64,000 nucleotides of DNA from DTU053 sp012520115. GTDB lineage: Bacteria > Bacillota > Clostridia > Oscillospirales > Acutalibacteraceae. The stretch spans positions 800,902 to 864,901 of the forward strand of contig JBMNNB010000003.1 of NCBI GenBank assembly GCA_050953725.1. The letters run 5' to 3'. Both the position numbers and the translations under genes were made by a program. Below the pieces are notes generated by a model. The model searched no databases. It saw nothing but the letters and a program-made list of their open reading frames with translations, and was not told where the DNA came from. Positions 57,983-64,000 of this stretch are shown here, piece after piece. Numbering within the stretch: the stretch's first letter is position 1; the number at the start of each line of letters is the position of its first letter.

Positions 57983-60091
57983 TTACGGGAGCAGGGAATT
58001 GAAGGGCTGCTGAACGACCACGCTCTTCATGGTGTTGAAGTAATATTCGTATATGTCAGCTGCAACCTTGCCCGTTGCGGTACCGCTGTCCACATTCTCT
58101 ATAAGCACGGCCACTGCGATTTCAGGGTTCTCGTAAGGCGCAAAGCTTATTACAAAGCCGTTGTTGCCCTTAACGGCCCTGCCGTTTACCATCTTAACGG
58201 TCTGGGAGGTACCGGTCTTTGCCGCCGCCTGGACTTTAAGGTTCTGGAAGGTGCTTTGCAAAGAGCCCTGCGTGATGACCCTCAGCATACCTTCCCTGAC
58301 AATAGAGATGGTAGAGGGGGAAATCTTAGTTTCGGCGGACACGGTCGGCTCCTTTTCGAGCACGGTGCTTGTCTTGTCGGAGGATTTGACCGCCTTTACA
58401 AGGTGGGGAACATATCTTTTGCCGCCGTTTGCAATTGCGGCGCAGTAGTTTGCAAGCTGAAGGGGAGTGAACAGGTTGTCGGACTGACCGATTGACGCCT
58501 GAATGGTATCGCCGGGCAACCACAGCTTGCCGAGGCTCTCTCTGTAAGGGATTCCCGCAAGCACGCCCTCAGCTTCGGGCAGCTCGATGCCCGTTTTTGT
58601 GCCGAGTCCGAAAGCGGTGGCGTATTCGTTCATCTTTGTTATGCCCAATAGATCCGCAACATTGTAAAAATATATGTTGCAGGACTTCTCTATTGCCTCC
58701 ACCACATTTGTGGAGCCGTGGCTTTTAAGGCAGGCAAAGTCCATATCCTTATAGTGGAAAATGCCGCTGCAGGTAAAGCGTGTGTCACGGTTAATTGTCC
58801 CCGTTTCGAGGGCTGCTATCGACACAAGGGGCTTAAAGGTAGAGCCGGGGGCGTAGGTGCTCTGCAGAACCCTGTTCCACAGGGGAGCGGCAGGGTCGCT
58901 TGAGAGCTTCGAATAGTTCTCATAATAGGTGGAAAGGTCATAGCCCGGGTATGATGCGCTTGCCAGCAGCTCGCCGGTGTTTACGTCTATAACGGCAACT
59001 GCACCCGCAGCCTCAAGACCCTTCTGGCCGGTCAGCTCCTTGATTCTCTTTTCAAGGGCCGTCTCAGCTGCCTTTTGCAGTCCCGCATCTATTGTAAGAA
59101 TAACCGTCTCGCCCTGAGCGGGCTTTTCGGTATACTTTTCGGACAGATTGCCCTCAGCGTCCTTTGTAATGACCTTTACGCCGTCGGCACCTTTAAGGTA
59201 TTCCTCCATGACCTTTTCAATGCCGCTCTTGCCTATCATGTCGTCAAGGTCGTAGGAGCGCTTTTTTATGGCCTCTTTTTCAGCGTCCGACAGCGACGGG
59301 TCGGCTAATTTCTGCTCAAGAGCCGCCTTCTGGCTGTCATACTCGCTCTGAGAGATAACGCCCACAACGCCGATTAAATGAGCCGCAAGGCTCTTTTCCG
59401 GGTACTCACGGTAGGTTATGACCTCATGCTCAACGCCCTTGTAAAAGTCGCTGCGCTCCTTAATGGCGGCAATGGTTGCGGCGCTCACATCCTCCGCAAA
59501 GGTATAAGGGTTCGTCATTGAAAAACCGTGTTTTCTCAATGAAACGCAGACGGAGGCAATCTTTATGGCATCCTCGTCGGAATAATCCTTTAAGGAATAA
59601 TAGTCTTTGAGCGCATCAAAGCAGTTCTGCGCCGTGGCATAGTGGTTTAAGTTCAGCATGTCAGGGGACTTCAGATAACCTATGTAGCTGTCGCTGTTCT
59701 CCTTAAAGCTGACAGAGCCGTCTTCGTTCAGCACAAGGGGCAGGTCATCAATCCACTCCTCGCCCTTGCTTTCGAGCAGCTTAATAAGAGAAATGATAAT
59801 TTCGTTCCTCTGCGCCTGATTTTTAAGGGAGGGGAAGTAGGCTGCCGAAAAGATTATCCTGTTGCCCTGGCGGTTTGTGGCGAGCACATTGCCGTTGCGG
59901 TCAAGAATCTCGCCTCTTGCGCCCTCAGCCTTCAGGGAGTAAACGTCAACATTCTTGCTTGCTGCGGCGTATTCGTCGCCCTTTACAAGCTGTATCCTGA
60001 AAAGCTGAATCACAAAAACGGCAAGAACAGTAAAAATCAATATCGAAGCCGATTTGACCCTTTTTGCGTTTGTTTTCTTTGAACTATCCAT
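57983..60091 (-). CDS. mrdA: Penicillin-binding protein 2 (elongasome transpeptidase)
   Basis: 702 aa class B PBP. One N-terminal membrane helix (ASILIFTVLAVFVIQLFRI), pedestal domain with GEILDRNGNVLATNRQG, transpeptidase motifs SxxK in YAPGSTFKPLVS, SxN in EKSCNIYFYNV and KTG in AAKTGTSQTV. Cross-links peptidoglycan during lateral growth. Last gene of mreB-mreC-mreD-mrdA. RodA is not next to it. SD region is weak. Length within the range of clostridial PBP2. Confidence 0.93.
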   Translation of the reverse strand: MDSSKKTNAKRVKSASILIFTVLAVFVIQLFRIQLVKGDEYAAASKNVDVYSLKAEGARGEILDRNGNVLATNRQGNRIIFSAAYFPSLKNQAQRNEIIISLIKLLESKGEEWIDDLPLVLNEDGSVSFKENSDSYIGYLKSPDMLNLNHYATAQNCFDALKDYYSLKDYSDEDAIKIASVCVSLRKHGFSMTNPYTFAEDVSAATIAAIKERSDFYKGVEHEVITYREYPEKSLAAHLIGVVGVISQSEYDSQKAALEQKLADPSLSDAEKEAIKKRSYDLDDMIGKSGIEKVMEEYLKGADGVKVITKDAEGNLSEKYTEKPAQGETVILTIDAGLQKAAETALEKRIKELTGQKGLEAAGAVAVIDVNTGELLASASYPGYDLSTYYENYSKLSSDPAAPLWNRVLQSTYAPGSTFKPLVSIAALETGTINRDTRFTCSGIFHYKDMDFACLKSHGSTNVVEAIEKSCNIYFYNVADLLGITKMNEYATAFGLGTKTGIELPEAEGVLAGIPYRESLGKLWLPGDTIQASIGQSDNLFTPLQLANYCAAIANGGKRYVPHLVKAVKSSDKTSTVLEKEPTVSAETKISPSTISIVREGMLRVITQGSLQSTFQNLKVQAAAKTGTSQTVKMVNGRAVKGNNGFVISFAPYENPEIAVAVLIENVDSGTATGKVAADIYEYYFNTMKSVVVQQPFNSLLP

Positions 60092-60111
60092 TTTGTCACC
60101 GTATGTAGTGC

Positions 60112-60624
60112 TTATATTTTGTCCAGGTCGTCGCTTGTCTTGAACTGCTTTGAAATATACCTGATAAGCAGATAGTAAACAGGCAGAACAAGCATGGTTA
60201 TAAGGAAGGGCTTCAGAATCTCGAGCGCCCCGTCATGGCTGCCTTTTAACAGAAGGTATCTGGAAAGTGAGTAAAGCAGCGTAAAGAAAAGGCACAAGAG
60301 CAGTGCGGAAATAAGGTTGTTTCTGAGAACATAGTGAACCAGAAGACCGCAGATAAAGCCCATAATAGTCAGGAAAATTGCATTAAAGCCGTCGGGCAGC
60401 GGGGAGCTTATATCATAAATGACCCCCGCCAGTGCGCCGAAAAGTGCGCCGGGCAGCTCCCTTTCAAAAAGCCCTAAGCAGACAATAAGCGGAATAAAGG
60501 TAAAGGCAGATGATATAAAAAGAGACGAAAAGCCGGGCGTGGTGTGAAAAATCGAAACCGCCGCCACAATGACGGTCAGCACCGCCCTGTAAATATACAT
60601 TTGCCTGTTATTTTTAAAGGGCAA
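60112..60624 (-). CDS. mreD: Rod-shape protein MreD
   Basis: 170 aa with five to six hydrophobic spans and short loops (LFISSAFTFIPLIVCLGLFE, LFGALAGVIYDISSPLPDGF, IFLTIMGFICGLLVHYVL). The gene order and the SPLPDG loop support MreD. Membrane part of the elongasome linking MreC to PBP2/RodA. 20 bases before mrdA. Confidence 0.88.
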   Translation of the reverse strand: MPFKNNRQMYIYRAVLTVIVAAVSIFHTTPGFSSLFISSAFTFIPLIVCLGLFERELPGALFGALAGVIYDISSPLPDGFNAIFLTIMGFICGLLVHYVLRNNLISALLLCLFFTLLYSLSRYLLLKGSHDGALEILKPFLITMLVLPVYYLLIRYISKQFKTSDDLDKI

Positions 60625-60642
60625 GCCTATCGTCCTTTCTTG

Positions 60643-61485
60643 TTATTTTTGCCGGCCGCTGAAGTCGGTAATTACAAAGACATCGGTAAGAGAGGAAAAG
60701 TCCATCTCAGGCTCCAGTACAGCCGCTCCCGCCGTCGTGATATTGTCCGTATAAATCTCCTTGACAGAGCCTATAATAAGGTCTCTCGGATAAAGACCGC
60801 CCACGCCGGAGGTGCAGACAAGCCCGCCCTTTGATATGGCGGAAAAGCTTGTAAGCCCCGACATTTCCATTTGCCCGCTCTTTCCGTCACGGACAAGACC
60901 CTTTGTGTAGCCATCCTCAAAGGTTCTGATTTCGTAGGCTCCCACATTGACTTCAGGACTTAAAATGGTCTTTACAAGGGCTGTCGTGGGGGTGACCTCC
61001 TTTACAACGCCTATGAGCTGCTTGCCGAAGATTGCGGGCATCTCAGTTTCAATGCCGTTTAAGGAACCCTTGTCGATAACAAAGGAGAAAAAGCTGTCCG
61101 ACGGGTCACGGGAGATAATCTCCGCCGCCGATAATTTGAAGTCCTTATGCTCGTCCTTAACGCCGAGCATCTCCTCATAGGAGCTGAGCTTGCGCTTCTG
61201 CTTTTCATAATCCACAAGCTGCTCTTTGTAGTCTTCTATCTGAAGCTTTAATTCATCTATCTGCTTTCTGTAATAATCGGCTGAAACAAAGCCCGCCTTA
61301 AAGTCGCTCATAGCCTCGGCGAGCCTTGCAGAGAGCTTCTGTAAAGGCGAAAACACAACAGAGGCAACGCTCGTAACGGGCGAAGTGCCGCTGCCTGAGA
61401 TTGCGCCGAAAGCAAAGCCCAAAACAAGTGCGGCCATTAAAACAGACAGCACCTTAAAGGTAGAAGAGCCTATAAAATTCTTCAA
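60643..61485 (-). CDS. mreC: Rod-shape protein MreC
   Basis: 280 aa. N-terminal membrane helix (VLSVLMAALVLGFAFGAISG), coiled coil at about 60-105 (KQIDELKLQIEDYKEQLVDY), then beta domains with ISRDPSDSFFSFVIDKGSLN, LIGVVKEVTPTTALVKTILS and GLVCTSGVGGLYPRDLIIG. Scaffold binding MreB, MreD and PBP2. SD tgggagggatttgattg. Confidence 0.93.
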   Translation of the reverse strand: MKNFIGSSTFKVLSVLMAALVLGFAFGAISGSGTSPVTSVASVVFSPLQKLSARLAEAMSDFKAGFVSADYYRKQIDELKLQIEDYKEQLVDYEKQKRKLSSYEEMLGVKDEHKDFKLSAAEIISRDPSDSFFSFVIDKGSLNGIETEMPAIFGKQLIGVVKEVTPTTALVKTILSPEVNVGAYEIRTFEDGYTKGLVRDGKSGQMEMSGLTSFSAISKGGLVCTSGVGGLYPRDLIIGSVKEIYTDNITTAGAAVLEPEMDFSSLTDVFVITDFSGRQK

Positions 61486-61518
61486 TCAAATCCCTCCCAG
61501 AACAAAGGCAAATTCAAA

Positions 61519-62532
61519 TCACAGCCTCTTTTTGCCGGAAAGGTTAAGCACATCCTTTTCAAGGCAGATGCCCGTGCCGATAGCCACGCAGTCAAGAGGA
61601 TTCTCAGCTACAAGGACCGGCATCTGAGTCTCGCTTGCAATCAGCTTGTCCAGTCCCCTCAACAGCGCACCGCCGCCAGTGAGCATAATGCCGTTGTCGA
61701 TAATGTCTGCGGCAAGCTCCGGGGGAGTTTTCTCAAGGGTGGACTTGATGGTGTCAAGAATCTGATTAACCGGGTCAGAGAGAGCCTCCCTGACCTCCTC
61801 GGAAGTAATCTCAATGTTCTTCGGCAGACCGTCAAGCAGGTTTCTGCCCTTTATGTCCAGCGCACCCTCGCCCTCATAGGGGTAGGCGGAGCCGATTTTT
61901 ATCTTAATCTCCTCGGCGGTGCTCTCGCCGATCAGGAGATTGTACTTCCTTCTTATGTAGTTGACTATCGCATCGTCAAAATTGTCGCCTGCGACCCTTG
62001 CGGAGCGGGAGGTAACAATGTCGCCCAGTGAAATGACCGCAACCTCAGCCGTGCCGCCGCCGATGTCGACTATCATGCTGCCCTTAGCCTCGGCCACGGG
62101 GAGTCCCGAGCCGATAGCAGCAGCCATAGGCTCCTCAATTAAACTTACATACCTTGCGCCTGCGCTCCTTGCCGCATCGTGAACGGCCCTGCGCTCAACC
62201 TCCGTAACGCCGGAGGGAATGCAAATCATAACCCTCGCACGGTTAAAAAGGGAGTTTGACACAGCCTTCTTAATGAAAATTCGCAGCATCTCCGCCGTAA
62301 TCTCAAAGTCGGCGATAACGCCGTCCTTTAAGGGGCGGATAGCGGTTATCGAGCCGGGCGTCTTACCTATCATCTGCTTTGCTGCGCTGCCGACTGCCAC
62401 GACACGCTGCGGCATCGAGCGGATGTCAACGGCCACAACCGAAGGCTCTCTTATGACAATGCCCTTTCCTTTGACAAAAACAAGGGTGTTGGCAGTACCG
62501 AGGTCTATTCCGATATCCTGTGAAAACAACAT
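61519..62532 (-). CDS. mreB: Rod-shape actin homologue MreB
   Basis: 337 aa from ATG 62532 (MLFSQDIGIDLGTANTLVFV), with gggggaaatatt before it; the upstream in-frame ATG at 62631 lies in the promoter and is rejected. Actin-fold ATP site: DIGIDLGTANTLV, IVDIGGGTAEVAVISLG, and MLTGGGALLRGLDKL. Polymerises under the membrane to guide lateral wall synthesis. First gene of the mre operon. Confidence 0.95.
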   Translation of the reverse strand: MLFSQDIGIDLGTANTLVFVKGKGIVIREPSVVAVDIRSMPQRVVAVGSAAKQMIGKTPGSITAIRPLKDGVIADFEITAEMLRIFIKKAVSNSLFNRARVMICIPSGVTEVERRAVHDAARSAGARYVSLIEEPMAAAIGSGLPVAEAKGSMIVDIGGGTAEVAVISLGDIVTSRSARVAGDNFDDAIVNYIRRKYNLLIGESTAEEIKIKIGSAYPYEGEGALDIKGRNLLDGLPKNIEITSEEVREALSDPVNQILDTIKSTLEKTPPELAADIIDNGIMLTGGGALLRGLDKLIASETQMPVLVAENPLDCVAIGTGICLEKDVLNLSGKKRL

Positions 62533-62599
62533 AATATTTCCCCCAAATGTTTTACAAGCCCATATATTAATACTCTTATGAACACAAATATACAGTCTA

Positions 62600-62628
62600 A
62601 TTATATATTGTTTGTCGCCGTTTCTCAA
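62600..62628 (-). promoter_or_regulatory. Promoter of mreBCD-mrdA
   Basis: Minus strand TTGAGA (62628-62623), 17-base spacer, TATAAT (62605-62600). Confidence 0.75.
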
Positions 62629-62847
62629 CACATTTTACTTAATTTAATACTTTGGTAATAAGCCCTATCGGGAGATTTAAGGAGATATACGGAGAAAAGC
62701 AAAGAAAATAAGGAAAAAACAAGCAATTATGGGGAGCTTAGAAAAAATAAAATGAAAATCATTTGTGAGCATTTGAGAGATAATGCTATGAAAACAAGAG
62801 AAAAACGAAGCATTCAAAGGCTAAATAAAAAAACTTATAAAATGCTA

Positions 62848-62876
62848 TTGACACCTAAATTCTCTTATGCTAATAT
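62848..62876 (+). promoter_or_regulatory. Promoter of rplM-rpsI
   Basis: TTGACA (62848-62853), 17-base spacer, TAATAT (62871-62876). A TATAAT overlaps three bases later with a 20-base spacer. The 200 bases before it are A-rich and hold nothing I recognise. Confidence 0.75.
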
Positions 62877-62883
62877 AATCGGG

Positions 62884-62945
62884 CACGCAAAGCCGATAAT
62901 TTAGGCTTTAATAAATACGGAATCAATTTTCTAAGGATATTAAAT
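62884..62945 (+). promoter_or_regulatory. Candidate L13 leader
   Basis: Short 5' UTR with cgcaaagcc-gataattta-ggcttt hairpin and a downstream tacggaatc...ctaaggata segment, just before rplM. Position and hairpin resemble the Firmicutes L13 leader. I could not verify the full consensus. Confidence 0.4.
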
Positions 62946-62959
62946 CGGAGGTACACACA

Positions 62960-63388
62960 ATGTCAACTTATATGCCCAAAGCAGGTGACATCACCCGCAA
63001 ATGGTATGTTATTGACGCCGAAGGAAAGCCTCTCGGCAAGGTAGCAGCAGCTGCAGCCACTCTCCTTCGCGGCAAGCATAAGCCCACATTCGCTCCTCAT
63101 GCGGATTGCGGCGACAACGTTGTAATCATCAACGCAGCCAAGGTTGTTCTGACAGGCAAGAAGCTTGAGCAGAAGAAGTATTACCGTCACACCGGCTACA
63201 TCGGCAACCTTAAAGAGGTCAAGTATTCAACACTTATGAAGACAAAGCCTGAGTTTGTTGTTGAGAAGGCCGTTAAGGGTATGGTTCCCGATACGGTTAT
63301 CGGCAGAAATGCCCTTCGCCGTCTTCGTGTTTACAGGGACGCACAGCACAAGCAGACAGCTCAGAAGCCTGAAGTCTGGACAGTTTAA
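62960..63388 (+). CDS. rplM: 50S ribosomal protein L13
   Basis: 142 aa. WYVIDAEGKPLGKVAAAAAT, LRGKHKPTFAPHADCGDNVV and the YRHTGYIGNLKEV stretch with GMVPDTVIGRNALRRLRVY identify L13, an early 50S assembly protein. SD aatcggaggtacacaca. Forms a two-gene unit with rpsI, remote from the main ribosomal cluster. Confidence 0.97.
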   Translation: MSTYMPKAGDITRKWYVIDAEGKPLGKVAAAAATLLRGKHKPTFAPHADCGDNVVIINAAKVVLTGKKLEQKKYYRHTGYIGNLKEVKYSTLMKTKPEFVVEKAVKGMVPDTVIGRNALRRLRVYRDAQHKQTAQKPEVWTV

Positions 63389-63405
63389 GGGGAGGGCAGA
63401 ATAAT

Positions 63406-63804
63406 ATGTATGAAACCAATCCGTTCTTTTACGGCACAGGAAGAAGAAAGAGTTCAGTTGCCCGTGTCCGCCTCTATGCCGGCACAGGTAAGATAACAAT
63501 AAACGATAGGGATATCGACGATTATTTCGGACTTGAAACTCTGAAGGTTATCGTTCGTCAGCCCCTTGAGCTCACAAACACAACCGAGAAGTTTGATATC
63601 GTCTGCCGAGTAAACGGCGGCGGCGTAACCGGTCAGGCCGGTGCTATCAGACACGGTATCGCAAGAGCTCTCTTGGAGTTCAACGAGGAATTAAGACCCA
63701 CCCTTAAGGGCGCAGGCTTCCTGACTCGTGACCAGAGAATGAAGGAGAGAAAGAAGTACGGTCTCAAGGCCGCCCGTCGTGCTCCCCAGTTCTCAAAGAG
63801 ATAA
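63406..63804 (+). CDS. rpsI: 30S ribosomal protein S9
   Basis: 132 aa. FYGTGRRKSSVARVRLYAGT start and LTRDQRMKERKKYGLKAARR...PQFSKR C-terminal tail that touches the P-site tRNA anticodon loop. SD ggggagggcagaata. Terminator 15 bases after the stop. Confidence 0.97.
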   Translation: MYETNPFFYGTGRRKSSVARVRLYAGTGKITINDRDIDDYFGLETLKVIVRQPLELTNTTEKFDIVCRVNGGGVTGQAGAIRHGIARALLEFNEELRPTLKGAGFLTRDQRMKERKKYGLKAARRAPQFSKR

Positions 63805-63818
63805 TCTGTTTCAAATCA

Positions 63819-63846
63819 AACCCCGACTACCCGTCGGGGTTTTTTC
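63819..63846 (+). terminator. Terminator after rpsI
   Basis: AACCCCGAC, taccc loop, GTCGGGGTT with seven T. A second GC hairpin (CCCCGC/GCGGGG, about 63875-63888) follows. Confidence 0.92.
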
Positions 63847-63869
63847 ATGCCAAAAGCAAAGAGCGTCAA

Positions 63870-64000
63870 ACAGTCCCCGCCCGCGGGGATCGTTGTTTTT
63901 CCCCTCCCCCTGCGCACCCGAACTGGAAGGCGCCCCGCACGGTGGGGTCTGTTTCGCCTTTCCCCCGCATGCGCCGGCGTTCGCACGTTGTGGGTTTTTT
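63870..64000. repeat. C-rich island 7 (cut by window end)
   Basis: C-biased + strand after the rpsI terminator, again downstream of a gene end and with the same strand bias as the other islands. Continues past the window. Confidence 0.55.

Noticed and set aside
62533..62631. Extended MreB N-terminus
   Set aside because: The extra 33 residues cover the promoter and do not match MreB.
62752..62904. 50-codon frame (MKIICEHLRDNAMKTREKRS...) before rplM
   Set aside because: No SD, and it runs through the rplM promoter and leader.
1..64000. tRNA, rRNA, transposase or phage genes
   Set aside because: None recognised anywhere in the window on either strand.

Overview
The window comes from a low-to-mid GC Gram-positive, almost certainly a gut Clostridia of the Oscillospirales/Ruminococcaceae type. 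This rests on the S10-spc-alpha gene order with secY-adk-map-KOW-infA-rpmJ, zinc-type S4 and S14, a Thr T-box, L10 and probable L13 leaders, a Firmicutes dual-cysteine pyridoxal kinase, and a small dockerin-bearing secreted protein. The species cannot be fixed from sequence alone.

Layout. 1-2.2 kb: a frameshifted gene tail, a C-rich repeat island, then a promoter and an attenuator-bearing leader. 2.2-17.9 kb: one + strand ribosomal superoperon, rpsJ to rplQ, closed by a strong terminator. 17.9-25 kb: a second C-rich island pair around a small membrane gene, an MBL hydrolase, a mini-hairpin array, a secreted SH3/C39 peptidase, pdxK divergent from a MocR regulator, and a 126-bp tandem repeat island. 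25-34 kb: T-box-thrS, pyk, a bifunctional NAD(P)HX repair enzyme overlapping a lipoprotein gene, and an HMGL-family (probably Re-citrate synthase) gene with its FCD-GntR regulator and a palindromic operator. 33.7-36.6 kb: GtrA-like gene, pduL, and a tandem family of three small membrane proteins of which two are decayed.

36.9-43 kb: the least familiar block. Five co-directional genes encode a two-SCP2-domain protein, a class III aminotransferase, a SHOCT membrane protein, a split transketolase and a second SCP2-like protein, followed after a terminator by a PIG-L deacetylase. I see no described pathway that this matches. 43-48 kb: island, rplJL with L10 leader and own promoter, gapA, a degenerate kinase-like ATPase, a D-2-hydroxyacid dehydrogenase. 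48-56.6 kb: VTT membrane protein-galK-DUF1624 run, a D,D-carboxypeptidase, metallophosphoesterase, Fe-ADH, azlCD, SGNH hydrolase, dockerin remnant. 57-62.6 kb: minus-strand mreB-mreC-mreD-mrdA and zapA-dut. 62.8-63.8 kb: rplM-rpsI.

The C-rich islands recur at about 0.5-1.7, 17.9-19.3, 24.2-24.75, 30.9-31.4, 43.0-43.5, 46.9-47.0 and 63.9-64 kb. In all of them the + strand carries the C, whatever the direction of neighbouring genes. They hold tandem repeats and terminator-like hairpins but no credible genes.
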